From positions 90,013,963 through 90,077,962 of the forward strand of contig NC_134277.1 of NCBI RefSeq assembly GCF_949628215.1: a stretch of DNA of 64,000 nucleotides. Reading direction: 5' to 3'. The first letter of the stretch is position 1. Each line of letters opens with the position of its first letter. Under the pieces are notes generated by a model that was not told the origin of the DNA, made no database searches, and saw only the letters and a list, made by a program, of their open reading frames with translations. This DNA comes from Phalacrocorax aristotelis. Lineage: Eukaryota > Chordata > Aves > Suliformes > Phalacrocoracidae. Made by a program: the position numbers and the translations under genes. Shown here piece after piece: positions 37,901 to 52,900 of the stretch.

Positions 37901-40900
37901 GAGAGGCAAAGTGCATTGCCACTCAATATAATTTCACATTGTTTATTTCAAGGTACTAAGGTGCATTGAGTGCTGTAAAGCAAACCTTTCAGGTAGGTAA
38001 GGGGGGGAATGAAAGTGACTGTAAATCTATAATCTCACTGCATGGACCTACTGTTCAAATCAGCATTAAGTGGTATTTCTAGGATACGCTGCTTTCTTAC
38101 AGAGCAGAGGATATACAGAGATGGCTGACCTCATTCTTCAGGTTCCTTGCCAAGAAGTGTTCAGCTACGTGGGCTGGAAGCACATTCTCCAGAAGCACTC
38201 GGTTTAGGTTCTCCATGGTTTCAATCTCTTCCCGCTCTTTTTTGAACTTGTTCTTCCACAGGAAGTCTAACCTACAGTAATATTCATTCTGTTACAAGAG
38301 GACACAGAGGTAAAGAAACAATAGGCATCTTGTCCTGCTGGAATACAGGTTTAAGAGACAAAATAAGCACAGTACACCACCCCTACAAGGCTATTTGAGC
38401 ACTCATGTACTGTTCCAGATCCCACAGAAATCAAACCCCAAGCACGCACTATGTGACATACATTTCATCAAACCTATAAGCCCCACCCCCAACAAAAAGG
38501 CCCAGAAGAAGGTGCAGAAAAGAAAAAAAAAGTTGCAAGGTCTCTTAAACAATGGAAGATTTATTTATTTACTCTCAGGCTTCGGTAGAAATTCATTCCA
38601 GAAATCAAACACTGCTATGAAAACAATTTACAGTTTTGCAGCTTAATATGATGTCTTATTTATCTGAAGTGTAGAATTCCACTTAAAATAATGGGCATTT
38701 CAGGAAGACCCTAACTTTTACCAGCTTGAACTTATGTCATGCAATCAGTTTGGTAAAAAGTGGGCAGTACAAGAAAAAACAGCCTATTGATATAATATGC
38801 ATTCAGTTTACCAAATCATTAACAGATTATCAAAAATGGCCCAGTCAGTTGGGCCAAGCCAGTTTTGGTTTTGTTGGATTTTTTTTGTTTGGTTGGGTTT
38901 CTTAAACTGCTTTCTATAATACTTTATCCTTCTTTTCTTTTTGTCCCAGAGTTTTCATAATTGTTTTTTAACATCCCCAATAATAACAATAACTGGAACT
39001 GTATGGAAATGTATAACATTCTTGGAATATCAGTACTTTTGGAGATTGAATGTCATTAAAAAGATGTTGAAAAATGAATAAAAATACATTTTTGTGGAGG
39101 TGTCTCTAGTTCTTTTCAATATTATTAATGTTTGGTTGCAAATTCTATGGCATTATTTCGACTGTAAAGCCTCCAATGGCCTGGCTATTTCATTTGAGCT
39201 GATATAAACCAAGAGCTATTTCAGTGCAGTCCAATGGTTTAACGCCATCATGCAGCCTCAGTGAAGACTATGTTATTAACGAGGAGAACATGATTATAAT
39301 GACAACCTTAATACAGGAAAACCTAAAAATGCTAGCTAGTATTATTAGCAGTCAGTAAGCATTCACATCAAAATGAGGGTAGTCCTTCTGACTGGAGAGT
39401 GGCTGTCATTGCTCAAAATGATTCATAGATATTTTGTTGAGGTAACAGCCAAAGCTAGAGTAGCAAGTTGAAATGAGATGGTACTAAAATGATTTGACAA
39501 GCTTTTAAATAAGTATATTGCATATTTATACACCGAAGTTCCCCACATAGATGATAAATTCAAATGCCACCAATGCTATTCATGCAGAAAATATCCAATA
39601 AAAACCTGGGATGTCAAAATCATTTGCATAAATTGACAAAAGTAAACTGGATGCCTGGCATAAAACTGGAATGAGGTATCCATACATTGTACCAACTTTG
39701 TACTGAAAAGAAAAGGTTCCAGATAAGCTGAAATCTTCAAAAAGATGTATTTATTCTGTAAAAGCTAGTATTAAACAGAAAATGTATTTACCGCTTTATT
39801 ATTTATTGAATGAAATTTAGGCTGCCACAAAAATGGCAGAGAACTCAGAAATCAGAGAAAATAAAGCATAATGGATGTTACAACTTGCTTTGAAATGAAA
39901 AAAAGTCAATTTATCATATTTCAAAATGCCTATTCAGACTTTTGAAAACAAAAAGGACTACCTTATTAAAACTTACTTTAAATTGGGGGTGGGTGGGTGG
40001 TTTATTTGTATGATCTAGCCAATTTAGTATATACGTCATTAAAGATCCTGTTCAATCTTTGTAGACTTGCAGTAATATGAAAACCACGATTGTTTAGTTT
40101 ACATATTATCTCCAGAACCTTTTCAAACATATCAGAATGAAAATATGTCAGACGGCCCTTATACATCTGCAGGCACAATATCCTTGACATACAACATTTT
40201 CCTTCTTCACCTTATACTGCTTTACTTGACAGCACTTCCCAGTGGGTGAGCAGAGTGGGACGCCCAGGGAGGCATGAAGGACACTGCGTTCTTCTGGGCA
40301 GAGCAATTGGCTTCTTCTACAAGAAGAGACTACCATGCGTCTGTGCAAGGCCATGCAATGCAACCCCAGAGGTTCAAATCAGTGGTAACTTCTTTGGCAA
40401 GAGCAGTTAAGTGCAACAAGAACTGATTCATGTTTCATTGATTGCCCAGAGATGGGTCTATCTATATTTCTAAATTCTACAGGACACTCACCTGGGTCTG
40501 TTTTCAATATTTGCCTGAGTGAGGCAATGAACTAATTCTCCTCACTGAAAGAATGTCACATAGAAAGTCAAAATAAACAGGTCAAGAGTAGCTGCCTATG
40601 CTGTGGGTGTCTACGGCCAGGGTAGATGAATGCTATAGCATTCAGCGAAGAGGCAGCAAAGGCAGCACTAAAGCAGGTAAGGTCACTAGAAATTAAACCT
40701 GGGTTTTCATTCAGGTGAGGGAGCTAAGGAGATTCCACCTCACAGCCATTACTTACAGACAGCAAGTCTAAGAACCTGTCTCAACATGGAGCATCAGCAG
40801 AGGATATCTTAGAACACATTAATAAGTTGATCAACAAGAAGTAGTCAGCTCTAAGGAAACCAAAATGAAAAGCTGCTGGTCTGAAACTTGTGGTGGATAG

Positions 40901-43900
40901 CCTGATCATTGAAAACAGCCACAGTGTCCGAGAACTGACAAATGGTAAGGATATAATGCAAATCTTTGGAAAAGGACTGGGGTGACCTTGGGAACAATAC
41001 AGCAAGGTACTTTGGAAAAAAACTATGTTAGGGAAAAGAGCCATTAGAAATATTAGCTAAAGCTGATACAATGAGGAAGAGTTGACACCTCTTTTGTAAA
41101 CCTGCCTCCATCTGTTACAAAGAAATCAATGGGCATGTGAATAGGAGGAGTGGTCTGAAAAAAGTTTTATTGAATTCTTTCAGAAGAAGCTCTTGGAAAG
41201 ACTAGATGATTTAAGAAGAGGTGGATCCTCTCACAGAATAAGAGCTCACTAAAAAACAGAACAGGGACTGAAAATAAACAGTTTTCATGGCTGAGGGAAG
41301 TTGCCATAAACATCTGGGCAGTAAAACGGCCAATGAAGTTTAGCGTTGATAAACACAATATAAGCAATCATGGGAAAACCAAAATATTCACCTAGTCTAC
41401 AAAGTAATGGTATATGTGTAACTTTAGGTACTGATGAGAAAGGAATTCACAGGCTATGTCATTACTGGTAATTCAGACTGGGCCATAAGAGAGATTTAAT
41501 GCTCAATAGTGTTTAAATGTGAGCACACTCCTTACACAGTCTAGCTCATAGCAATCTACATTCTCCTGGGCAATGCGCACCCTGGGCAGGGTGCAAGAGT
41601 CACCATTCTCAACATATCGTCTGCCTGCTGCCAGCCTATTTTCAAATAACTCCCAACAGCATGCACGCCGAATGAAATGCGTCACTTGGTCTCAGTGCCA
41701 AGGAATGGTTGTAGTCTACACTGGCATGACCACTAAACGCAGTTCTACTTTCTCCACCTCACTTCTGGCTGCTCACTCCCATCCTGTGCTCATTCTTTTG
41801 GCACAAGCACTGCTGCAGCCACACCATAAAACCAAATCAGGAAATAGATCTGGCTGAAAACCAACCATTTTTTCCAGGGTTAATTTTTAAGCCAGATCAT
41901 TTCCCTATTTGACCCACTATACCGCTCCATAGGCAGCTGTGCCAGTACAAATGAGGAGATACAAGGATAAGAATGAGTAGCTGAGGGAAGGCCGCCTTCT
42001 TTCAGTAGGGCTGCTGGTTGTGCAGCTAAAAGTGTTAGTTGAATCTGAGAATTATGTTGACTCATATATCATCTAATGATATACTAGCTCTCCCTCTCTT
42101 CAAGCCTGTTCAACCAGAGACACACATTCCCCCTCCTGCTTTTGCATCAGGACAGGCATCTCTCTGACCAGTGGTGAGCAGGTTTACAGAGCTAGGCTTG
42201 TAGGAAACCATGCACTTTTTGCTTAGATGAACTTTCTGGTTACTCACTCTGGGGACAGAGGAGCACCAATGGCAGCTTAAGAGAAATGGAAAGAACACCC
42301 TTTTCATCAGTGGCTATTATCTTTAGCATTGTTAAAATAATCAGATAGTAGAAGAAGATAAAAGACATGTTATTATCTGCAAAGTAGAAAAATGCAATAG
42401 CAAACAGAAAGTGCTTTCTCTGAAGCAGAGAATACTTTGCCTACACTGCCAAGATGTCTTGACAGTGTCCTGCAAGTACCTCTCAATGAAAGTAGCAAGC
42501 AGAAAGTTTAAAACCAAACAAGAAGACGGACACTTTCACATGACTTTATCAAATTTTGAAATTCATTATCAGACAATGTTGGGAATACCAGGAAGAAAAA
42601 ATGGCTTAACAAGGGATCAGACAGTATAACAGAAAGCAGAGCAACCAAAAGCTATTAAATGTTGCCACAGAAATGCTGACTGGCAGAAGGTGGGAAGCAT
42701 ATGTCCCTGGAAGGGTTGCTCTATGCAGGTTCACTTCCTCCCCTATTCTCTTCCAAAGTATTTGCTACCAGTCACTATCACTAATAGTAACTTTAAAAAG
42801 CAGGTCTTATGACAGGTATGTATTAAAATTAGTTCGTAACATTTTCTAGTTATCATTTAGACTTTGCTTGAGAGTGTTTGAAAACACAGAGGATTTTTTT
42901 CTCCTTCTTTAAGAGAGAATAAATCAGCAGAAAAATCAAAGGCAACAGACTGAAGAGCCACAAACAAGTGGTGTAATGACATGGACCCTCGACGTACAGT
43001 TCTGTAAACAAAGACTTTTGCCATTACAGGACGATTTTCAGTTGGTGTGACAGGGAATGACAGACACACACTGTTGCTGTATGCAAAACAAACTTTCTTG
43101 TTGACATGACTGAACCCACAAAGAAATACTCTCCTTGTCCAGTGAACATGATATTCCTTCTCTCCTTTTTTCTTGGTGCTGCACCCACCACCTCCATCTG
43201 ACACCTTGGTTGACAGGGACTAAAGGTTCTCAACTTGTGCAACAGAGTATTTATCCCTCTTTCCGAGTGGAAGTAGCTGTGCTCCAGCCCCACTCTCTGC
43301 AACCACCATCAAATGAGCAAACTAATACAGTTCTGGCAGCAAGGCAGATGAAGAATGTTATTTCTAACTCAAGAAGGATGTTCCCTACTACAGCAAATAC
43401 CAGAGAAGCTGCCAGATAAGAATTTTTTGTCTAGTAGCCTGCAGGGCCTCCTCGGCAATTTAAATGACAGTCATTATGTTTTGGGGAATTGTAATGTAAA
43501 TGAGTGATTTAAAGACAGTACTGGATAAGATACTTCCCAAGGCTGCAGGCTATGGGGGTACAGGCTTTTCATGAGATCTCACATGGATTGCCTCTTCCAT
43601 CTCAGAGCCCTGTCTTGCACGCTGCATCTTTCCTGGCACAATGGGCTGGAATTGCAGCTTTTAGCAGTGGATCATGGACAGGCCCGAGGATTTAGAGAGA
43701 GAACTGATCCTTGCACCTGCCCTCAACTTCATAGAGGGTAAGACCATTGACATCACTCTTGTACTGAAAAAGCACAACTGGGTAATAAAAAGAGGAGTTT
43801 CCTGTTGGGTCATAGTTTTAGTGCAACTGTGGCCTCAGCATGTGGTACACTTCTATGTACATGCTACATTGTTTCTGTGTCTGCATCAAACGGTAATAAC

Positions 43901-46900
43901 TGTGAAGAAAATATCTTGTAATTAAGCAACGAGGGAGACAGCAGATGGATGCAGACAGATGGGAGCACACTAGGAAGCTATGAGACAATATTGGTCAGCA
44001 TGACAAGCAATAGTCACAGTACACTGTCAACATAATGTCTACAGTCTCAGTGACAGTTATTGGTGAGTTTTAATGGCATATTGGAAAGTAATAAAGAAAA
44101 TTGCTTTTTAGATGCTTCTGACACTCCTTTGCAAGGGTGTGGGGCAGAATGGAATAAAGGTGTTTGTCAGAAAATATAAACAATGTTTGAGAAGGTGAGA
44201 GGCTGCATGTGGAGGCTGGCATGATGTCCACTGGTGCAGATGAAGAAAAGCATGCATCTTACCTGTCTACCCAAAACCAGTAATGTGACAAAGAATATAA
44301 ACAAAGAAATTGAGCCCATTGTCTTCAGGTCTTTCAGTATTCCTGGTCTGTAAAATAAAACATAGGTAAAGCAAGCTGCTCAAGAGTTAAAACAGAATTA
44401 CATTAGCACAAGAGTAAGACCACAATTTACACTACTTTCTGGTACGTAAACTAAGACCATTTAAATATGATATGCTTTATTATTTGATGAAAAATTATTT
44501 CCATTATGTAGCTTTAATTGCTTCTACATTCCGTGCAAAGGTGCCTACATTTTGAAGTCCAGTAATAAGATGAGGATTTAGTAAAAATAAGACCCTTGTT
44601 TGCTTGCAAATGGAGAGCATTTGGTGCTTATTCTATACAGGCAGATCAAAAAGAGTTTTTTTATGTAATAACACTACTTCCATAATGGAGAGCTTGACTG
44701 TATCCAAAGAATGTGAAGAAACAGAAACTAAAGCACCTAACTCCTGAGATGCCTCAGAATTATGGAAGGTACAAACTAGAACAAACAAAGTTCATTAAAA
44801 ATTCTGCTTTGGAAAAAGACGCTAGACGTAATGGGATCAGTTTGCACCAGCATTCTCCTACTGATGCCACTGAAAGAAGAACCTTGGTGAGACATTTCGG
44901 AAGGAAAACACCAACAGACACACAGCTTGACTGGCAAAATCAAGGCTGCCGGAAGCATACGCTAAATCTAACCTGTCACATGATTCTCCATCCCATCACA
45001 GATATATCCTTTCTACTAATGCAATGGAAACATAAAGACCTGGTTTTGTTTATTTAATCTTTAGATTTAAGAGCAATGAAAACATCCATCCTTTTTTTAA
45101 TTCAGATCCTTTTCCATGGTTGTCTCTGTGTCCTAAAAAGCTCGAGCACTTTACAGCACAGGAAAAAGGATACTGAAACTCTACTCCGAATATTCAATTT
45201 TTCTGTTGTGGCATATGCACTGCAGACTCAGCCTACACATAAGAGAATCAGCTCTTAGTTTTGAAAATGAGGTAGAAATTACATGTGTCCAAAAATTATT
45301 TTATACAGCAACAGTCAGAATTAGAGTAATAATTTCGGTCTTATATATTATCACCTATAACAAAGATTTCAGCATCCTCACTGAAATTTAACAGACAAAT
45401 TTGGAAGCACAGCAAAAAAATTCCAAACTGTTAGTCTACTAATTTTTTCAATAGCTAAGACTCCACTTGTAAAGTTTTAAGACAATGTACTACTACTGAG
45501 AAAGTTGGTTTTATTTGGCTTGCTGCAAATATGCTTTAACAGCCTTAATTATGTTCAGCCTTAGGCCTTAACAACCTTAATTATGACTTCTTCCTAATGT
45601 CCTTTATTACAAAAATACAAATTAAACCATACTCTATTTCCTATAGTATGTGATTTAAACACCTTGCCCAGACTTGCTTATTTTATTCTAATGCTCTGAA
45701 GTGTGACATTAAATCATATATTAACTGCAGTATGACAATGATTTTAAATTGCAACTTGTAGTTTATATAGCCAAACACATAGGAAAAAAACTGTTCCATG
45801 ACATAAGAACTGCCATAGGTAGTATTTAGTTTCTATTAATTTCAGAAAGGCTGAAGTTATCCACTTACCGTCTAAGAGGTGCCATTGCATACATAAATTT
45901 GCTGTAGTCATCCAGCATGGGCCCATGAGTGTGCAGAAGGATAACATTGTAGCCCACCAATGCAATCAACATTATCACCATTTTTAACTCATAATTTATC
46001 CTCAGGAAAACAGAACAGGAAATGAGCCCTAATATGCAGCTGTATATAAAATACTGGCAGAGAAAAATCAAATGGAAAATATTTAGAATTTAGCTCTTGA
46101 GTACAATATCATACATAATAAGTTGCTCAGGCTGGTTTAAAAACCAAATTATTGACTGACCACTGAAGCATGGAATCTATCACAACCTGGGACATTATGG
46201 TTTGCAGACAGTGAATAACAACCAGATGCTGGTATTTCATGAAATACACCCTTTTCCTTACTAGGCTCCAGTTAACCCAAAACTCAATAGAATCCCGACT
46301 ATGCTCCTAATTTATGCTCCCCAATTTTCACCCTTCGTCACTTCTGATTTACCCATCTGCAGTGGCAAGGAGTGCCTATTCATGCGACACCACTGCTGTG
46401 CAAGAGCCTACTGCCAGCAGACTAACAAAAAGATTTATTCCTGTGCCACTGTACAGTCTCTAATCATGCCTAAGTTCAAAAACTACCCTGTATGTATTAC
46501 TAGCATAAGGGTCAAGATAAAATGTCTAAAGATCTGAAAACAACAATTTTAATGCCTATTTTTGCAGTATTTATAAATTGATGTAACACACAGTTGTTAT
46601 GAACCTCATAGACAGGCGATTTTATAACTCTAGAAATAAAGCTAACATATGAAGAATATATAATTATTAACATGGCCTATGCATAATATAAATATCCTTC
46701 TGTCAAATCCTCTTGAGTTATGACTACATAAGAACATATTCAACTGTTAAAAAAACCTTCTTCTTCCCTATGTCATATACATAAAAAAAATATGTATGGT
46801 TGAAGTTAAATTCCTGTAAAAATATTTTCTCTGGATACTTTCTGAAAATGGATTAGGGCATCAAAATTAATGCTAGAACAGGAATAGTACATTCTCACTA

Positions 46901-49900
46901 GAATCATTATCTTAGTCCTTAACATACACCACCTTTGCCAAAGACGCTTCCTGAAAATTACAGTTCTGCACCTTGTAAGGAAGTTATCGTTTCTGAAAAT
47001 ACAAAGCATTCTATTTCTAGATATGCTATTTTCAGACTACTGTTGACTTGTTGATTGCAGTACTTTGACAGAAACTGAATCACTGCATACTAATTTTGGA
47101 GGATCACTAAGAAGAATAATTTTCACAGCACCCTTCAGACAGAATTGATCTGCTATCTGAATCTCTGTCGTTACTGTAATTTGCTTTCAGATCTGCTTGA
47201 AGTAAGAAATAGAAAGAACTGCTGTTCAGAATCACCAAAAATAAAACTCCTCTGATGGCTTCATTCCACAGGAGGTCACATTCCAAATTCAGTGTTATGT
47301 AAAAGTAGAAGCATCCATTTTTTCACTCTGTAAGGCATTCTGCTTGTGAAATTAAGTTTTCCAAAAGGAAACAAGCAAACAAAAGGCAGTCTTAAATCCA
47401 TAACTGGATGCAGTTTGACACGACCAAGAAACTTTCAAGTGGAATAGACGGCATGTTAGTGTTCCATAGGAATACATAAACTAGGTTGAAAATTTCAGCT
47501 AAGACTTCAAACAATGGTCAGTGGATTAGAGAAGAGTGGTGTGGCACAGCCATACATTTAAGAATGCAGACTCCGATAACGTGTATCACGATGCAAGATT
47601 CCAGCAAGCAACAAGCAGATCTGGCGATGAGTCTGCAGGCAACTCTGCTTGAACAGCCACACCATGTTAGTAAGACTTTTTTTTTGAAGATGCCAAGTTA
47701 AAGAAACCTTTTCCAACTGCATCTTACATATATTCAAGGCTATTGTTTGAGTGCTCAACATGGCAAATGAATATTTTAATTCCTGTCAAAGGAACTGAAA
47801 TGTCACCCATTTAATAACAGAATTTGCAAATTTTAGTAGATGCTTGAAGTATTGTAGCTTGAATCCTTCTCTAATTCTTTCAGCTTTTCAGACTAATGCA
47901 GAAGGGCTTGAAAAAAAAATCAGAGGAGGAACTGCAAGACAAAATGCTTTGAAAGATACAGTGCAGAGAAATAAAGGTAACTGGCATTCTAGCCTGCTTC
48001 TCAGAAGGACACAAGCAGCTGCAAAGCTGGCAAGACACTGGGAAACAGTAAATTTGGTGAAGGAACAGTCAGATTAGCCATACGGAAGATCAGGACTGGT
48101 TGAATTACAGTCATATGCATAGCATTAGAGCTCTGGTCTCTGTCAACACACAAAAATTGCAAGCTGCCAGACAAATGGCAGTCCATCTCCTGGGCCAAGT
48201 GATCTGCTCTCAGTTCATCAAATGAACACGAACTTTCCTACAGAGGAATTAATACCCAGCTGGGTATATTGGGCTTGTTTCTTAGTGAAGACCCATTTCA
48301 GGCTTGTTCATCCTACGCCTCTGTACCACCTACTGAAGAATATAAAGGGCTCAGACTACACAGGCATTGAGGCTTTTTCCAAGGCAGAGAGTTGCAGTGA
48401 TATCAATCCTTTGTAGTGACCCTGACTGAAAGATCAATAGAATCATTTAGGTTGGAATGGACCTTTAAGGTCATCGAGTCCAACAGCTAACCTAACACTA
48501 AATCATGTCCCTAAACCCAACATCTACACACCTTTTAAATACCTCCTGGCATGGTGACTCCACCACTTCCCTGTGCAGCCTGTTCCAATGGTTGATAACT
48601 CTTTTGGTGAAGAAATTTTTTCCTAATATCCAATTTAAACCTCCACTGGTGCAACTTGAGGCCATTTCCTCTTGTCCTATTGCTTCTTACCTGGGAGAAG
48701 AGACCAATCCCCCTCACTGCAACCTCTTTTCAGGTAGTTGTAGAGAGTGAAAAGGTCTCCCCCAAGCTTTCTTTTCTCCAGACTAAACAACCCCAGTTTC
48801 CTCAGACGCTCCTAATCAGACTTGTGCTCTAGACCCTTCAGCAGCTTCACTGCCCTTCTTTGGACACACAACACTGAGGAGTTAGTAATCGACATAGCAG
48901 TGAAGCTGAGCAGGCGCAGGTCTGTGCATCCCTTGGCTGTGGGATAACCTCAGCCAGCTCAGCCAACTTACTGCAACCAAGGAGCCTGCAAGCAGCTTTC
49001 ACTTGGTAGCGGCCGTTATGTCACCTGTGTCACCTCGACTTTATCTAACAGTGTAGAAGCAAGTTCTCATGGATCTTGTTCTTGTCTGACAGCAGAAATG
49101 ATGAATAGAAATGTTTCCTTTTAAGAAAATCTTGTGAGACCTCAAAAGAGGAAAACACTGGGTAAACTCTCCGCAGATTGGACCTGCACCACATGCCATC
49201 CCTGACTGGAGGACCATCTGCATGATTCAAAGTTCCCAGTGTCTGAAGGGATGTTACTCCATCTACCTTCTTTTTTCTTCCCGTGCTAGCTCAAATAAAT
49301 GGTATTTTAACCAATACCTTACAGAGTCTGAGCACCTTTCATACTGGGATTGCAGGCCTGGTACCTGTGTAAGATCCCTTAGGATCTTACCTCCAGCCCA
49401 GTGCATTTGGTCTCTTCTCTTAAAATTTAAGACTTACAGTTCTTTGGTTATAAAGATCTTTACTAAAGTAAAAAAGGATTCTACTCTAATACGTCTATGG
49501 AGAAAAACATGAGAAGAAAGTAATTTTGGAATTCCCTAGTCAAATAAAGTATATTCCAAAACTGCATCTCTTAGAAGTCAATATTATGACTTTTATTTAT
49601 TTAACATGTGGAGGTGGCAGTACTGACACCACACTGTATTTTATTACAGGAAGAGATATGCACAAATTAAAAACTCCCAGACCTAACTTCTATATGGAAA
49701 CTACAGAAGTATCATAGCAAAACTAAACAATAACTAAATACAAGCGAAGTCCCTAAAACTTACTCTATAATCTTACCAAAGTCTTTAAAAAGTGCAAGAA
49801 AGCAAGCAATACAACTCAGAAAAGTTAATTTGGGGGGTGGAGGACAGGAAGAATCAATTAAGTTTGCTTCAAAATGAACTAAATCCTACTGGGGCTGAAG

Positions 49901-52900
49901 TAATCAAAAAATCTCTTATTCACTCATTTTAGTTGACATAGTCAACAGATCTGTCAGGTCCGCTATCATAAATCACAGGATATTTATCTGCCTCAATAAA
50001 GCTTAAAGTTAACACACGGATTCAAAAGACTGAATTTTTGATTTCAGGAAACAAACATTTGTCAGCTTAATTTTTCAGTATCTCACCCAGTAAAGAGAGA
50101 ATAATTTTATTTCCACATTAAAAAAAAGATCAAAAGTAGTAATTGTGCTGATTTTGGCTGGGATAGAGTTAATTTTCTTCACGTTACCTAGAATGGGGCT
50201 GTGTTTTGGATTTGTGCTAAAACCGTGTTTATAACACAAGGATGTTTTAGTTACTGCTGAGCAGGGCTCACACACAGTCAAGGCCCTTTCTGCTCCTCAC
50301 CCCACCCCACCAGCGAGCAGGCTGGGGGGGCACAAGAAGCTGGGAGGGGACACAGCCGGGACAGCTGACCCCAACTGACCCAAGGGATATCCCACACCAT
50401 GTGGCATCATGGTCAGCATATAGAGCTGGAAGAAGGAAAGGGAAGCACGTTCGGAGTGATGGCGTTTGTCTTCCCAAGTAACCGTTACGCATGACGGAGC
50501 CCTGCTTTCCTGGGGATGGCTGAGCACCTGCCTGCCCATGGGAAGGAGTGAATGAATTCCTTGTTTTGCTTTGCTTGCGTGTGTGGCTTTTGCTTCCCCT
50601 GTTAAAATGTCTTTGCCTCAACCCATGAGTTTTCTCACTTTTACTCTTCTGATTTTCTCCCCGTCCCACCAGGGGGGAGTGAGTGAGCGGTTATGAGGTG
50701 CTCAGATGCTGGCTGGGGTTAAACCACGACAGTAACTCAAAAGGAATTTGTAGCTTTTTCAAGCTACAAAGTTATGCACTGCCTGAGGATGTAAGTTATG
50801 GGTATTTGAGAGCTGTTTAATAAAAAAAGTGAGGAAAAACATGTTTAAAAATTTAAGCAAACATAACGTTTTCATTTATTATTATCAGAAGTGACATTTT
50901 AACATAATCTTTGTGCCACTTTATCAAAGTTTCTTTGATGAAAGAATGCATTTTATTAGTTTCAAATATATAAACCTCTAATTGTTAGAAATGTGCCAAT
51001 CGTGAAGTGCTGACAAACAGTTATACATGGCAAAACAAAGGAAAAAGACACACAAAGATTATTTTTTAAGAACAGCTGATTGAATCTTAATAGTAAGTAC
51101 AATTTATGAAAACTGTATCCTTCATATACTTGCTGGAGAACTTACTGGTAAAAAAGAAAACAAAACACCTTTCAAGATGCTCAAAATTATAACAAGTAAT
51201 ATAAAAAAGATTATTAGAAAACCTGCTAACTAAAAAAGAAAAATATGAAGAAGCATTGGAACAATCTATTTCTATGTGCTTGTGTGAACATATGCAGATG
51301 CTGGGAGAAAAGACTGCATCGTTTCTTTGACAACAAGGGTAACTTGATGTCAGGGCCCAAAGAAGATGTAGGCACCTATCCATACCTGGCTGCATTTAGT
51401 TAGCTAAATTTGAAAATGAGAAACAGAAACTCATGGTCTGCTGTCGCTTTATCAGGGAGATGCTGAAAGTTCTTAAGAGCTGCAGTTACTGAAACTGTTT
51501 TTTCCAGGGAAGTTCTATAGGTAATTAACATCTTGCTTTTGTCTGTGCCTGTGATTGTTTAGCTTGACATAGTGAACAGCTGTTTCATGAAAAACATACT
51601 GTGTGGAAATCAGCACACACCATTCTGGTACTGGTCTCATCATTTCTGCATAAAGACAAAAGAATCTCCCTTTTCCTCTCACTGCCTCCTGCTTATTCAT
51701 TCAAAAAATTGACCTATTTTGGCACAATATACAGCTTGTTATGTTCAACTGCAGGTCTACCATAATCCCTTTAAAAAGCATTGCTCTATAGGATACTGAT
51801 CCCATTCTTTGCAGGAATGTCCTTCCCCCGCTTCTTGCATGTCCCACTGTGCTTTTGTTCACACTAAGACACCTTCAAATCAGTGCAGAGCTTTTAAACA
51901 GTTTATATTGTGGTACATGAGTGTTGTATTTCCCCGCCTCTCACCTCACCTCTTAATCAAATGTGCAATGACAGAAGTGTGATGATCACAGATTTCAAAT
52001 TTATTGCCACATCAATTGTGAAAGTGGAGAATATTTGCAGGTCTAGCACTGGTCCTTGTGAAACCCACCTGCAGACCAACCTGGTTTTCTCACTGACAGC
52101 TATGTGGAGCTTTCAGTGCACAGTCTGCTTTGCAGTTGCTTTGTGTTCTCCTGATAACTCTTAATGCCCATTTGTTGGCATGGGTGAGCCACGCTTCTCA
52201 GTTATCACACTGTTTCCTTCTTTTGAATCTGACATTCATTAAAACCTCTATTTTCAGAAGTACTAACCTCCTTTAACTTCCCACTTCCTTCAAATACAGT
52301 TGTAGGTGACTGAAAAAAAAAACCTAAGCTTTTGCTGCAGTCTTAAAAACTGGTGGGTGTTTAACTTCAAGCAGATCTGGCAACAGTCAATTTAGTGTAA
52401 TTGTTGTAAACAAACAAAGAAATGTAAAATTAACTTACCGGTAGGAAAAAACAGTTGTTTTGTATACACCACCGTGTCTGATTACTCGAATTAGGAAAAC
52501 TTGCATTTGATGAATTAAGAACTGAGGGAAAAGCTTTCACAGCATTATCCAGGAAAAACTAGAGAAAAAAAACCACCATATAATCCATTAGCTTGTCAGC
52601 TGTTTAAGGTCAAAATAGAGAAGAGAAACGGAGAGCGGAGAAAGCCTTGCCAGTAATCATTTAACTGCAAATTGAAATAGAAAAGGGAAAATGACATCAC
52701 TTGATTACTCGTTCCTGCACGCTCAGACATAAACAACTCTGTTGACCTCCATCTGACACTTTCCATTTGAGTAAAAGACAAAAGGCTCTTTGCATGTTAC
52801 TTTCATATATCAGAAGCTTACACGCACGAAAGAGAATGGTAAAATAAATTCAATATGAATTTATTATCAATTATCAATTGAACCTCCTACTTAAACACCA

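Larger units (their letters stand above)
46054..52438 (-). other. ADCY2: ADCY2 intron with CR1 and solo LTR
   Basis: 6.4 kb. Contains a CR1 copy at 48436-48870 and a solo LTR at 50144-50731. The stretch 51950-52165 may be further CR1-derived sequence, but it is too diverged to assert. Confidence 0.75.

Noticed and set aside
50268-50669. 133-codon minus-strand ORF
   Set aside because: Lies wholly inside the solo LTR. It has no viral or host protein similarity that I recognise.
51950-52165. Possible CR1-derived sequence
   Set aside because: Only a few short phrases resemble CR1. The similarity is too weak to assert without an alignment.
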